Positions 1 through 10,288 of a DNA stretch of 64,000 bases are shown piece after piece. The notes beneath the pieces were generated by a model. The model was given only the letters and a program-made list of their open reading frames with translations. It was not told where the DNA came from and did no database searches. Made by a program: the position numbers and the translations under genes. This DNA comes from Gracilaria domingensis (lineage: Eukaryota > Rhodophyta > Florideophyceae > Gracilariales > Gracilariaceae), in the NCBI GenBank assembly GCA_022539475.1, contig VCMS01000109.1:166095-230094 (forward strand), written 5' to 3'. The first letter of the stretch is position 1; each line of letters begins with the position of its first letter.

Positions 1-334
1 CCAACAGCCTGTGAACCCATTTGAGGTCGTTATATACTTATCATACCTCGGCCACATAATGGGAGAGAACGACAACATCCGAATGATGAAGAAGAAACAC
101 CGAAAAAGAACGAAAAGTGAACCATGCACCATCTGTGTACATACCCACTTTTACGTCGTTTTCCAAAGACAACTGTGATCGACTGGGGATTCGCTATCAG
201 TGAGGTCGTATGGGCATGGAGTTGTTTTGCGGCTCATCTTGGATACACGAACGTTCAGCACATGGTGAAACCATACATTTACATGAATATGCAGACGTTG
301 AAGTATACAGCGCTAGAGACACGGGAGTCTGGTT

Positions 335-916
335 ATGCCCCCGCCGAGCCAGAGTACTCGATTCAACACAAAGGATGTGCCACAGAGCAGTACTAGTGGA
401 TCGGTGGAGACCTTGAGTGATGAATGCGATACAAACCTGCGAATACTGGCTAAGGAATTTTTGACAGACCTCGAAACCATATGCACCCACGATAGCCTCT
501 ATAGCTTACGGGTTGATCAGATGAGGAACTGGATAGAGTTTTCGGAGATACGGATGGATACCGTATCTAGCTCTGACTCCGGTGAGTTGCCTGCTCGATT
601 TCAGAAGTTTTCGGAGTTGCTATGGAAACCGATACAGGATATGCGTCATGCGGCAGGGTTCCATGTCGGCATTCACGCGAAACCTGATATTGAACTGACG
701 AAAACCCCTAAAACTTCCGGTAATGCCGAACCTTCTTCGACCAAGTCTGCCCCACCCCCACCTCGTCGGGAGTATATGAACCTCGTGAGCTCCGATAGCG
801 ACGAGTTCGAGAAGCCGGTGAATCTTGCGGAGCATGAATCTCGGGTTGCCGGTTACAACATCCAAAAGACTGGTATTGAGCCGCCCATGAAGGGGATATC
901 CAGTCTCCTTCAATGA
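335..916 (+). CDS. Hypothetical acidic/Ser-rich ORF directly upstream of the methyltransferase-SET ORF
   Basis: An open frame of 193 codons ends in a TGA that overlaps the ATG of the next ORF by two bases (ATGA at 913-916). I recognise no domain. It has a helical middle part, then a Pro-rich stretch and an acidic Ser/Asp patch of the kind common in linkers of chromatin proteins. The next ORF's methyltransferase domain begins only about 20 residues after its own ATG. This ORF may therefore be the N-terminal part of the same protein, separated by a frameshift or a short intron, rather than a separate gene. The first ATG of the frame is uncertain. Confidence 0.45.
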   Translation: MPPPSQSTRFNTKDVPQSSTSGSVETLSDECDTNLRILAKEFLTDLETICTHDSLYSLRVDQMRNWIEFSEIRMDTVSSSDSGELPARFQKFSELLWKPIQDMRHAAGFHVGIHAKPDIELTKTPKTSGNAEPSSTKSAPPPPRREYMNLVSSDSDEFEKPVNLAEHESRVAGYNIQKTGIEPPMKGISSLLQ

Positions 917-2664
917 ATATGGACAAGGTGTGGAAGGGGATGAGAAAGTCACACTTTGTAGCGTACAACTGTGACATGAAGGACCTGAGGCACACACACG
1001 AAACGTTTGTGAATCAGAGTGAGATTTTATGGGGTGAAGCACAGCTTGTCCAAACAGACCCTCCCTTTAACACTCGAAGGAAGAGGAACAAACGGAATAC
1101 TGGTCACGATGTCTTCAGTGAGGAAGACATGATCCGTACGGCTGACTTAATAAGTTCCGCGCTTCGGTCAGGTGGGCACTTCATTATATTCTGTGCCATG
1201 GCACAGTTTCATGTGTGGCACAGGATACTTTCGGAAACGGCGAGTACGAAAGATGAAGCTGGAAGCGAAGGTAAACCAGAACTCATGCCTTCGTTTAAAG
1301 TGGATGCGAATCCACTGGTGTTCATCCGGGATCGCAGTAATGTTGGAGGGAATCCACGGAAGTTTGGGATACAGCCCGTAACGGAGTACGCCGTTCATGG
1401 GGTGAAGCGTGGATTGCGACCATCGGAGGAAGCCAGTCTTACTCCATTTGAGGAGAACAATTTCATTCCTTCCACTTTCCCGGCTAACAGGAATGTAATT
1501 GGCCAGGTGCCCAAACCGAGAGCGGGGGAGTGGTTGACATGGAAGGTACATGATCCAGGTAGTTCAGTACCAGGTGGGCAGTACATAAGACCGGAGCAGA
1601 AGTCGAGGGAGTTGATGAAGGAGTTGATATGTCGCTTCACAAGACCGGGTGATCTTGTCATGGACATGTTCGCGGGAACTTTTTCTACGGGTATGGCGTG
1701 CCTATCGCTGACAAAGCATAGGAAGTTCTTGGGGTGCGAGAAGAATAGGCCATGTTTGAGCCATGCGAAGCACCATCTAACGACTCTTATGGCCGAAGTT
1801 ATTCGCGGGGGGAAGAATGACATCCTGGTTGAACAGGAGGTGGTGGATGCGGCTTCAACGACTTATGAACGGGTTCCACATCGGGACCGAGTTCGGCTTG
1901 AATGGGAGGCTCCATTTTGTTACCCCCAGTACCAAGTGATGCCTGGACATATTACTCAGTTCCTAGGAAGATACTGGAAGGATTGGGACTTTGTCGAGAA
2001 GTGTGGACAGCGTACTGTAGATCTTTGGGAGGGGAAGTACCGAGGAGCTCTGAATCTTATGGATATGCATATGCTGTTGATTGTTGAAGCCAATCGCTAT
2101 CGCTTACATATAGCATCTTCTAAGATTCGACATCCCCGTGCTGGTATGGGGGTGTTCATGGAACATAAGATATTGGCTGGGGAAACTATCTGTCATTTCT
2201 ATGGAACTTTGGTATACACGGATCTGACGAACCGGAAGGAAAGACACTTAACGTATGGAAGTGGCTGTCTCGGAGCAACTCCAGTGCGGTACAAGTTGTT
2301 TTCTATGATGGTCACTGTGACTGGTACGGAGTTTCTGCACCTGAGGAACAGACCAGGACAGGCTCAGGACAGAAAGGAGAGCGAAGTCTACATTGTCCCG
2401 GCGCCTTTTTGTATCGGGGGCTACATTAACGACGCCGGATATCATGCCGGGGATCCCGATTTATCGGAGCCCCGGTCAAACAGGACTCGAAATGCCAATG
2501 TGCAGGTGGTGGAAGCGAAGTCCGTGATACAGTTCAAGTCAGACCTTTCTAACTATGCTCTACTTCGTTGTAGAGCAGTAAGAGATATTGAGAGGGGCGA
2601 AGAGTTGTATTTCAACTACGGAGAGCAGTACGCCTGGGACTGGGCTCTGACATTGGAGCAATAG
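913..2664 (+). CDS. DNA amino-methyltransferase fused to a SET domain
   Basis: An intact 583-residue ORF. Residues 15-290 look like a beta-class DNA methyltransferase (N6-adenine or N4-cytosine type). The catalytic motif IV is DPPF at 49-52, preceded by a TD pair. A variable middle follows, then motif X/I near 226-260 with RPEQK, a helix and DMFAGTFSTG. The order IV before I is the beta-class order. DPPF is more usual for adenine-N6 enzymes, while N4-cytosine enzymes usually have SPPY. Residues about 405-580 look like a SET domain: a GMGVF start, an INDAG stretch followed by NRTRNANV, and a C-terminal ERGEELYFNYGEQY. SET enzymes transfer methyl groups to protein lysines, often on histones. 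The fusion would act in the nucleus on the element's own chromatin or DNA (inference). Its 3' end recurs at 25,121-25,358. Confidence 0.8.
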   Translation: MNMDKVWKGMRKSHFVAYNCDMKDLRHTHETFVNQSEILWGEAQLVQTDPPFNTRRKRNKRNTGHDVFSEEDMIRTADLISSALRSGGHFIIFCAMAQFHVWHRILSETASTKDEAGSEGKPELMPSFKVDANPLVFIRDRSNVGGNPRKFGIQPVTEYAVHGVKRGLRPSEEASLTPFEENNFIPSTFPANRNVIGQVPKPRAGEWLTWKVHDPGSSVPGGQYIRPEQKSRELMKELICRFTRPGDLVMDMFAGTFSTGMACLSLTKHRKFLGCEKNRPCLSHAKHHLTTLMAEVIRGGKNDILVEQEVVDAASTTYERVPHRDRVRLEWEAPFCYPQYQVMPGHITQFLGRYWKDWDFVEKCGQRTVDLWEGKYRGALNLMDMHMLLIVEANRYRLHIASSKIRHPRAGMGVFMEHKILAGETICHFYGTLVYTDLTNRKERHLTYGSGCLGATPVRYKLFSMMVTVTGTEFLHLRNRPGQAQDRKESEVYIVPAPFCIGGYINDAGYHAGDPDLSEPRSNRTRNANVQVVEAKSVIQFKSDLSNYALLRCRAVRDIERGEELYFNYGEQYAWDWALTLEQ

Positions 2665-2911
2665 ATGAGTTCAGTACCGAATAGAAAGTAAATATGCTTG
2701 TGAGTGTTGCAGCTGCCTGCAATACGCGTTGTTGTACATGTACACTGGAGCTCTTCATCTGTAACGGCGATATTTGCGACCCATTGGGCACCTCAAATTC
2801 CTAAAAAGCAGGAACTGCGGAGTCTCCCGGAATATCTGAACCATGCACCCCCCCCACCCCCTCCCCCCCTCCCCAACAATTTCGTTTCATTACCCTGTTT
2901 ATCTCCACAAC

Positions 2912-4819
2912 ATGGGTATAACGCCGAGAAAGCGAAATAGTACGCAGCGAAACAAGAGTGGACAGAAGAAGAGAAGAGCATCGGATGATACGAATCAGGC
3001 TACAAGCACCGCACTTCCTAAACGGAAGTCGTCCTCGACGAAGGAGAGAGTCAGTGGGCGTCCTTCTACAGGACTCTCTCGCCCATCTCGCAGCAGAGCG
3101 TCTTCCGGGATTGCGTCAAGAATTCGTGGATCAGCGAACGATGTCGTGCCGTCAACTGCCGATAATGCAAATCGTGCATCTGTCTCTGCTCCTCAAGAAG
3201 ATGAGGTAACTCGGCCCAGCGGGTCAGGACAGGAGGGCATGACAACTGGAACCGAAGAGGTTCGTATGACACCAAAACCTTCATGTCCCCGGCCGATATC
3301 GAAGACCGGAGCTACTGGGGCGCGGGTTACGCCGCCCAGTGGATCTGGACAACAAGGGACAATGACGAGAAGTCGTGAGAGCCCTAGTATATTAAGATCG
3401 TCACGTCCATCCCTCTCTTCTGGAACTGGGGCCGCTATGAATCGTATCATGCCTCGCAATGGGTCCGGACAAGGGAGAAAGACAATAAGAAATCGAGAGA
3501 CAACTGATAGACGAGTTACTTTTCGACCTTCCCCTCTTTCCAGAACGGGGGCCGTTGCAGCTCTTACGAGGCCCAATTCATCTGATATACCATGCCATGG
3601 AGGAGGACAGACACGGGAGTTGGAGCTCGGAGCCGTGCCAAGGGTGGACACAGAACGCCTGCAGCCTCTCGTGTCTAAGGCTATGGCACATGAGGATAGT
3701 TCCGATAACGAAATAACACCGAATCCTGCGGCATTACCGGGGCCTGTCGCCGAAGAAGCTAGGGAAATAACGGAAGATATCCAAACTGGTGTGAATTCAA
3801 GCTCTATGAACAGACCTGATCTTTTAAATGAACTGAATTGCTTGAAAGAAAAGGTTAAGACGCTACAAGAGGACTTGATGGTTCGGAGAATTCTAGTGAA
3901 GGTCGCCCAAGAGCAGAGTATGGCTTTGAAAAAGAGGCTTGAAGAGAAGGATCTAGTCATTGAAGGGCTAAGAGGGGCACTGAAACAGGAGGGAGATAGG
4001 AGTACACGTGCTGGTGAACCTGGGCAGACAGGTCGAAAGAAGCATAAAATTGAGGTGTGCGACGAGTTTCGAGGGGTTGCTCGAGCAGTGTATCACAACA
4101 TGCTGACGTGGGCAAGGAGAGAAACAAGTGAGCTATGGCTCGAAGGTGAGTCGCTCACCCGAAATTGGGGTAACCGTGCCGAGAAGGTGGGAGACGCAAC
4201 TGAGAGTGGGGAAGGGCTTATTGAGCCGGAGGAAGGTGGTTCATACATGGTTCCTAAAAATCCCGTGGAGCTCTTGGGCAGTTTTGGCATGTTCACACCG
4301 TCGGTAGAGGGGGGGCCAGATGCTTTGCTGAAGAAAATGGTTGAAAGCGAGTTGAAGGAGTTGAGCTGGGAAGGTATTAGAAAAGCATCTCTTACCGACA
4401 GGTGTATACTGGAACTTTGTGCAGATATGTGCCTTAGGCAGAGAATGCGGCAGACCATGAGTGACGTCGTGGGCGTTCGTAAGAGAAATACGAGGGATAA
4501 ACTATTTCTGCTCCTGGGGTACGATCTGATTTGGAGAAGAACAAAGCTGGTAGAAGAGAATGCTGACGAACTCACAATGCAGTTGAAGGAAGCGCAGGAG
4601 AACATACTGCGTCTTGACGAAAATGGTGTACCGAACACTTCATGGTGGAGAAAAGCCCCATTTGTTCGTCTAAAGTACTCCAATGCGGACAATGTCGAGG
4701 ATATGCCGACGGAAGATCAAGACTTGTTCTTCCGAAACCGTGTCGGGGTACAAGTGCTGAAGGAGTTTATTGGGTATGATGCCACAGTGTGGAAGACAAG
4801 GATACGGGCACCTTTTTAG
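2912..4819 (+). CDS. Basic coiled-coil transposon protein, main part (frameshifted near 4,781)
   Basis: The open frame starts upstream, but the ATG at 2,912 is preferred because the related copy at 24,889 begins at the same point. The N-terminal half is Lys/Arg/Ser-rich, with repeated motifs of the type RPSGSGQ. Residues about 300-360 form a clear heptad coiled coil, and a helical region follows. No catalytic motif is seen, so a DNA-binding or scaffold partner of the transposase is the best guess. The frame ends at a TAG at 4,817-4,819 only because eight bases (4,781-4,788) are present here and absent from the copy at 22.9-24.9 kb. Without them the frame would run on into the next entry, giving a protein of roughly 800 residues. 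The gene lies 248 bp after the methyltransferase-SET gene on the same strand. Confidence 0.65.
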   Translation: MGITPRKRNSTQRNKSGQKKRRASDDTNQATSTALPKRKSSSTKERVSGRPSTGLSRPSRSRASSGIASRIRGSANDVVPSTADNANRASVSAPQEDEVTRPSGSGQEGMTTGTEEVRMTPKPSCPRPISKTGATGARVTPPSGSGQQGTMTRSRESPSILRSSRPSLSSGTGAAMNRIMPRNGSGQGRKTIRNRETTDRRVTFRPSPLSRTGAVAALTRPNSSDIPCHGGGQTRELELGAVPRVDTERLQPLVSKAMAHEDSSDNEITPNPAALPGPVAEEAREITEDIQTGVNSSSMNRPDLLNELNCLKEKVKTLQEDLMVRRILVKVAQEQSMALKKRLEEKDLVIEGLRGALKQEGDRSTRAGEPGQTGRKKHKIEVCDEFRGVARAVYHNMLTWARRETSELWLEGESLTRNWGNRAEKVGDATESGEGLIEPEEGGSYMVPKNPVELLGSFGMFTPSVEGGPDALLKKMVESELKELSWEGIRKASLTDRCILELCADMCLRQRMRQTMSDVVGVRKRNTRDKLFLLLGYDLIWRRTKLVEENADELTMQLKEAQENILRLDENGVPNTSWWRKAPFVRLKYSNADNVEDMPTEDQDLFFRNRVGVQVLKEFIGYDATVWKTRIRAPF

Positions 4820-5316
4820 ATGGCACAATACTGTTGCTCGCACGTTTGGACGCTTGGGTGTTGACGGTTGTGAGCCTTCTAAGTACGGATGTGTCAAGGG
4901 GTGGCCAGAGACAGAAACTGTTTACAAAGAAGTTTGCCGAACTGCTACCTCTGTGTTTAAAGAATGTTCTGGGGGATGTTAGGCAACGTGTCTTGAGGAC
5001 CAATTCCCGCGAGTTTCATAATTTTGGAACGACAACGGAAGATTGGACTAAGGTTCTTGGTAATGACATGAGAGAGGCTACATTTGGATATCGAATGCCG
5101 TCGAACGGAAGACTTTACCTCACTGTGAAAGAACGATTTTTTATTGACAGTGTGAGCCGAAGATTGGGGTCTATTAGTGATTGCTTCGTTGGTGAATGCG
5201 AGGAAGGGGATATGGAGTTCAAGGAAATGGACATGAACGATTTCGGAAGTAACACAGGATCACAAGAAAAGGCACCACAAGGTGAACATGTAGAGGATGG
5301 AGCCCTTAATGTTTAA
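4789..5316 (+). CDS. C-terminal module of the coiled-coil protein, out of frame with the main part
   Basis: This frame carries the shared C-terminal module, running from about VLTVVSLLSTDVSRGG to the end GALNV. The same module ends the 593-residue protein of element 3 (48,192-49,973), where a different N-terminus precedes it, and its start is found in the 22.9-kb copy. The module is conserved in all these contexts and has an acidic tail. I recognise no known domain. The TAA stop at 5,314-5,316 overlaps the stop of the opposing transposase gene (5,313-5,315). The ATG at 4,789 is probably not a true start; the segment is best read as the displaced end of the preceding gene. Confidence 0.6.
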   Translation: MEDKDTGTFLDGTILLLARLDAWVLTVVSLLSTDVSRGGQRQKLFTKKFAELLPLCLKNVLGDVRQRVLRTNSREFHNFGTTTEDWTKVLGNDMREATFGYRMPSNGRLYLTVKERFFIDSVSRRLGSISDCFVGECEEGDMEFKEMDMNDFGSNTGSQEKAPQGEHVEDGALNV

Positions 5317-8300
5317 GGCTGTACAAGATCAACGTGCTCAGTTGGTCCTTCATCTGAATCATGATAGAATCGATTGATGTAGAATCGGTGTTGGAAACAT
5401 TGAAGTGGAGGACAAAAAGGTGGAGCAGGGTAGTTTGATCGAACAACATGGACAGTTCCCTGTAGTGCAGAAGCCGGAACCATCCCGTACCAAGGAGTTA
5501 ACTCTACGATAGTCTCCGCTTTGGAATGACGAGGGAACGGAAGAGTGTGGTTCTTTTCATCGTTTGTAGCCCACCGTAAAGATATGCATTTCAATATGTG
5601 GTCGATGTTTGTTGCGGGGGGTAAAACCTCGAAATACCGGACGAATGCCACCTCTGGTGCGGTAAGTGCAGAATCAAGGAGAGATATTCGAATCAGAGCG
5701 ACTACCTGGGCAACCCAAGTCTCTGAATCTTCTCCGCTTACCAATACAGTGGAAAACTTTGGCTTTCTACTGGGACCAAATGCTGGAGAAGCGAAGACAC
5801 GTTGGATGATGGGGTATTTGGGTCGTCCCAGCTTAAGTGCCTTAGAAGACGAATCGAAGTGTTCAAGAGTCGGAACGAAACCGCCTTTCACGAGGGCCGA
5901 AATCACCAGAGTTATCCTTGTCTTTTCTGGGAAGTATGTAATAGAGTGCTCATCCAGTGTTTCTTTCACGAGACTGAGGAAAGGAGGAAGGGCCTGTTCA
6001 CCAATTTGATCAAGAATCGACCTTGTGTCCGTACTTGAGAAAATTTCTCTAACAGCAGTCCATGTTTTTGAACTGAACATACTTGAAACACAATGTTGAA
6101 GAGCTCGTAAAGTGAAAGAACGCCCTCTCATTGCAAATCGAGGAAGCTGTGTGGAAGTTCCTGGTAAACCTGGATTACGCTGGTAAGGAGTATTGCCATT
6201 CCATTGCTTTCTAACATGTCCGTGCTCAATGGAGCGAATAGTCTCCTCCACAGCCGTTGCTGTTCTTCTGGACGTCTTTTTGTAGTGTCTCTTAAATAGC
6301 AGGTGTGCATGTTCGTATATGCCTGCGTCGTAGTACTTGATACTTCCCAGACGGCGAATATCGTCCACGAGATGATCGAGAAGATGAAACTTCAGAGTTC
6401 CCAGTCTGGAGGGATGAAAATCCGCCAGAGTGTTTGTTGCGGAAGGCTTGAAGGCTTCAATCTCCGAACTAAGACACAGGAGAGAGCTTTCAGTCCAATA
6501 CGGGTCACGATTGTATCTGAATAAGGTCGAAAGCAAGTGCGGGTACTGAGAGAAAACGGTTGTGATTGGGGCAACGTCCTGTTCTCCACAGCATATGTCA
6601 AAGAATGCTCCTATGAAGGGAAAAACCATGTCAAGTGCTTTGTAGTTTTTGGCCTCCAGCATTCCACGGAGACCGTCTTTCGTGAAGATACCATTCAAAG
6701 ATTTGCCTTTCTCCTGCGTGGAGAAATCGATATGTAAACCTTTGGCAGGAGAATCGCGTTCTATGGCAGCTAGAATTGCGTTTGCATGGTTGAGGAGTTG
6801 GGTGCGTATCGTTCGAAATGAACGCGATGCAGATGTTCCTATTGTGGTGCACAGGGTGTCTGACTGCAATCTCTCGATTGTGGCCGTTTTTATCAACTTT
6901 GAGATGCCGAGATGCAAGTTGTGTAATGGTTCGAATGAGAACAGACTGTATGGAGACAATCCCGGGATCATTCCAAGGCTTACGGAAGTTTCGAGGAACG
7001 AAGGAATGAGAGATATGGAATTTGAACGCATCAGAGTATCCGCTTGAGATCTCCTCTCCCTCGCACGACGTGGACGTCTTTCCGCCTCGTCTTTTTGTGC
7101 ATGTTGCAAGATAGCTGTGTATGTCTTTCGGATGCTTTTTGTGTGCTTCTGAGAACGTCCGTTGAATGAGGTGGGAATAGGACTGCATAAAGATGAGCGA
7201 GGGGCTTTGCATCTATGACACGGGCTTTCCGTTTTGGTCCCATGAAGAATGGACAGAATGTCCTTAGCCTCAGGAATGTCCGCACAATAACTTGCAAGCA
7301 GAGCATGGCACACTCGACTTAGTTTGTCTTCGCCGATGAACTGAAAACCTTTCTGCGTGAGATTTAGAATGGGCTCCAGGACTTGACGAAGGGATTCTTG
7401 AAGGATTTGCATCCTGGACTCGCGTGGAGACTTGCTAGAAACGAATGGCATTGCGTCTGCTTCAGATGCGGAAACCTCGATCAGTGTGGTAGGGAAGTAT
7501 GCCATTACTGTGAGGTCATCACGGATACACTTACGGCGAAGCTCGTCGGAGAAGTTGAGAAATATGAGGTGAAGAGGATAGGCGGTAACCGATGTTTGCT
7601 TTAGAGTTGTTGAAGACTTATCGGTGTATACCTGCAGAAGACCTACGAAAGATTCACTGTAACTTATTTCTTGGGAGTACCACACTATTCTACTATCCAA
7701 AGAGCCCATGACCATTTACTTAAGTTTTGAGGTGGCGTCTCTTGCGAGAGAGGCGGACATGGGGTGAGATATTTTCGTGGAGTAGGTCTGAGCTGTAGAA
7801 TGGAAGAATGTGGTTTCGTTTTCAGCCAACTGGAGCTGTTTCACAAGTGTCTGAGCGGCGTCTCTCGAGTAGAGATTAGCGCTGAACTTTTATCTTTCTG
7901 GCGAGACAGTTCTTGGATTGAAACCGTCTTTTGAGGCGTATCGCTCGAAAATGGCGTTCTTCAGTTCCGTAAAACGCTTGGAACTTGTTATGGTCTCGTT
8001 GAATCGCTTCTGTAACAATCGTGGGTCCCGAAGTATCCCAATTAGCTCGTCTGGTTCACGATGACCAAGGTTGGAAGCTAATGAAGCCATACAAACCGTG
8101 AGATAATCCATATGCAAATCACCCGGAGCCTCCTCAGAAGGCACTGGTCGGGAACTGCTTCCGTGTTTTCGTTCCAATGTGGCCGCAACCGGGGAAGGAG
8201 AAACACAATGCGAAGTGTCTGGAACGAGAGAGGCGTACGGAACGGATCCAACGACATCCTCGGACACTGGAGGCTCGGGAAGAATACAAGAGTCAGTGAA

Positions 8301-8498
8301 CGTTTCGGAAGATGAGGCAGCTGGCGCCGGGGCAGAAAGCTTGAAACGCTTGCTTCTTCGAATGGCCTGCCTATTATCGTCTTCCAGCGCGGCTATCAGA
8401 CCAAATGGAGAATGGTTGACGTGCTGTGGAAGAGATACCACCCCTCGGTGAGTAACGAACGGGCACCCACGCTTCTTATGCGTACAGTAGTAGATCAT
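5313..8498 (-). pseudogene. Plavaka/CACTA-like transposase, two nonsense mutations (element 1)
   Basis: This aligns along its length with the intact transposase at 45,016-48,195. Two codons have become TAA: at 7,890-7,892 (TGT in the other copy) and at 7,716-7,718 (GAA in the other copy). All parts stay in one frame, so these are substitutions, not indels. The start at 8,498 is set by the conserved MxYYCTHKKRGCPF opening, a probable zinc finger. Here the last Cys ligand is Ser. The DDE-like core (YTDKSS region, then CHRCKAP and EPLHNLHLGISK) is preserved. It is most likely a recently dead copy that element 3 could move in trans, if element 3 is active (inference). Confidence 0.8.
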
Positions 8499-9120
8499 GG
8501 GAGGAAGTAATGGCACAGAAACGATTACAACGACGGCGAGAGAAGGTATTCTGTGGAGGAAAGGAGGTTTGGCGGCAGTCAAGATCGACGTCAAGCTGAG
8601 GACCGAAATTATATTTTGAGTATAAATCACGGGCTTTCGTTTAAAGAGGAACGTAGGTACAAGTCGACATCAACACAAGCGTGAACTTCTCGTATTATCT
8701 GCCACTGGTTATGAACCTGTGGTTTTGCAACGTTGTACGCTGTGCACCTGTCCAATGTCGCCGAGAAAAATAAGTCTCTTAACTCCCCCGCCGCCGCCTC
8801 CCGTCCAACTTTCGACCTTCCGGTATCGTCGTGATCCGTTGCCACCCACATGCTTACGCTCTACTCCGCTCCGTCGCCACTCTCCAAGTTTGTTCGCCAT
8901 CGCACTCGCTAAAATGTAGAAAGCCGAGAAAGATAATCTTATTCTCTTTCTCCGCCCTCTAATTTTGTCATACGTTGCTCCACAGCCGTCTAAGAATCTT
9001 TTCTCTGAACTAACCTCTCCTAATCATGTTTCTTCGCGTTATGCGCTATGTATACGGCAGGTAGCAAGCATTGGGATCCCGTTCTCAGGCTCCAATTCGT
9101 CTATTTGTTCAACTACGGCG

Positions 9121-9198
9121 ACGTTCGATCCTTTAACATCACTTCCTTATGGTAGGTTCCAACCTACCATAACATAGCGATGTGAAAGGATCGAACGT
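9121..9198. repeat. 78-bp hairpin (imperfect inverted repeat, 38-bp arms)
   Basis: The arms 9,121-9,158 and 9,161-9,198 match at about 33 of 38 positions around a 2-base centre. The DNA on both sides aligns with element 3, which lacks this hairpin. It may therefore be a small insertion such as a MITE-like foldback, or a copy-specific rearrangement. Confidence 0.75.
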
Positions 9199-9399
9199 TC
9201 GAAACGGTTCTGCTTACGATAAGTTTCTTGTTGTTCTACCTCTTGCTACTCACATTGTCTCCCATGAAGGTAACCACTCTTTGACGTGCATTCTTTGTAT
9301 TTCTTCCGACGTTCACAACGTCAGTAAGTACGCGACCAATTTCGTTTCGTCTCGCAAGATTGATCTCTGACTAATCGTGTAACCTATCAAGCTCTATTG

Positions 9400-9800
9400 C
9401 CGATCTTGGTTGACTTTGTTGCGCCATAGGCGTCTCTGGCTTCTCGCATCTTGCGCTACTTCTGGTTTGTTGGCGATCTTGGTTGACTTGGTTGCGCCAT
9501 AGACATTTCTCTCTATTCTCGCGTGTTGCGTTACTTTTGGTGTATTGGCGATATGGGTTGACTGGCTTGCGCGATAGGTTCATCATTGGCGATCTTGGTT
9601 GACTAGATTGCGCCATAGGATCGGCTCTCTCTTCTCGCGTCTTGCATTACTTTTGGTGCATTGTCGATATTGGTTGACTTGGTTGCGCCGTAGGCTCGCC
9701 TCTGTTCTCGCGCTTTACATTGATCTTGCTCTATTGGCGTTCTTGGTTGACTGGCTTGCGCGATAGGTTCCTGTTTTGCGTTTTGTACTTCTTTTGGTGC
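9400..9800. repeat. Tandem array of about 73-bp units
   Basis: The word TTGGTTGACT (or a one-base variant) recurs near 9,407, 9,480, 9,555, 9,596, 9,670 and 9,743. Each is followed by a TTGCGCCATAGG-type word and a TTCTCGC...TTGCG...ACTTTTGG stretch. Spacing is 72-75 bp except for one short unit of about 42 bp. The same unit appears in element 3 near 44,230-44,320, folded into a palindrome. Confidence 0.75.
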
Positions 9801-10251
9801 GTTGGCGACTCTGGTACTTGATTGCGACAAATGCTGCTCTCTCGTTAATCGCATTTTGCGGTATTTTTGCTGCATGGGCATTCTTGGTTTCCTTGCTTTT
9901 AAGTTCTCGCTTCGCCATCTTTCGCATTTTACGATGATTGGATTGTTCGTAATCTAAAGAATCACTTTCCTTCTTCTTCTTTTTGCGATTCACTAGGTCT
10001 CTCGACTTTTCTAGCGCAACATATCTGTTTTGCTCTATAAATGGTACGTTCCATCGCATTCGAAATGTATCTAATGAGGCATTGACTAGCTTATGGATAC
10101 TTTCTGCTTGCGTATACATATAAATGACTTCTGATGCGGACGTAGCTCACGGGGTGCCAGCGAATCGAGAATGGCTGACAAAGCACGCGCGCCACTGAGC
10201 AACCCGAGTGCAGTCGCGTACGCAGTTGCGCATTGTTTGTCAACCAGGAGG

Positions 10252-10288
10252 CCGAGAGGATGAGGCGTTTCGCGGCTCATCCTCTCGG
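10252..10288. repeat. Subterminal hairpin conserved between elements 1 and 3
   Basis: The arms CCGAGAGGATGAGGCG (10,252-10,267) and its complement (10,273-10,288) differ at one base. The same stem, with a perfect 15-bp arm, is at 43,363-43,395 in element 3. Conservation in an otherwise drifting region suggests that the structure matters for transposition (inference). Confidence 0.7.

Noticed and set aside
124..416. Short frames at the window start
   Set aside because: Overlapping frames on both strands without domain or composition support; the sequence is probably upstream DNA or a cut exon of the methyltransferase gene.
3193..3960. 255-codon minus-strand frame opposite the coiled-coil gene
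   Set aside because: Complement of repetitive Ser/Pro/Gly codons; the plus strand is supported by a second copy.
9400..9800. CRISPR-like array
   Set aside because: Units are repeated along their whole length, with no unique spacers, and the DNA is eukaryotic transposon sequence.
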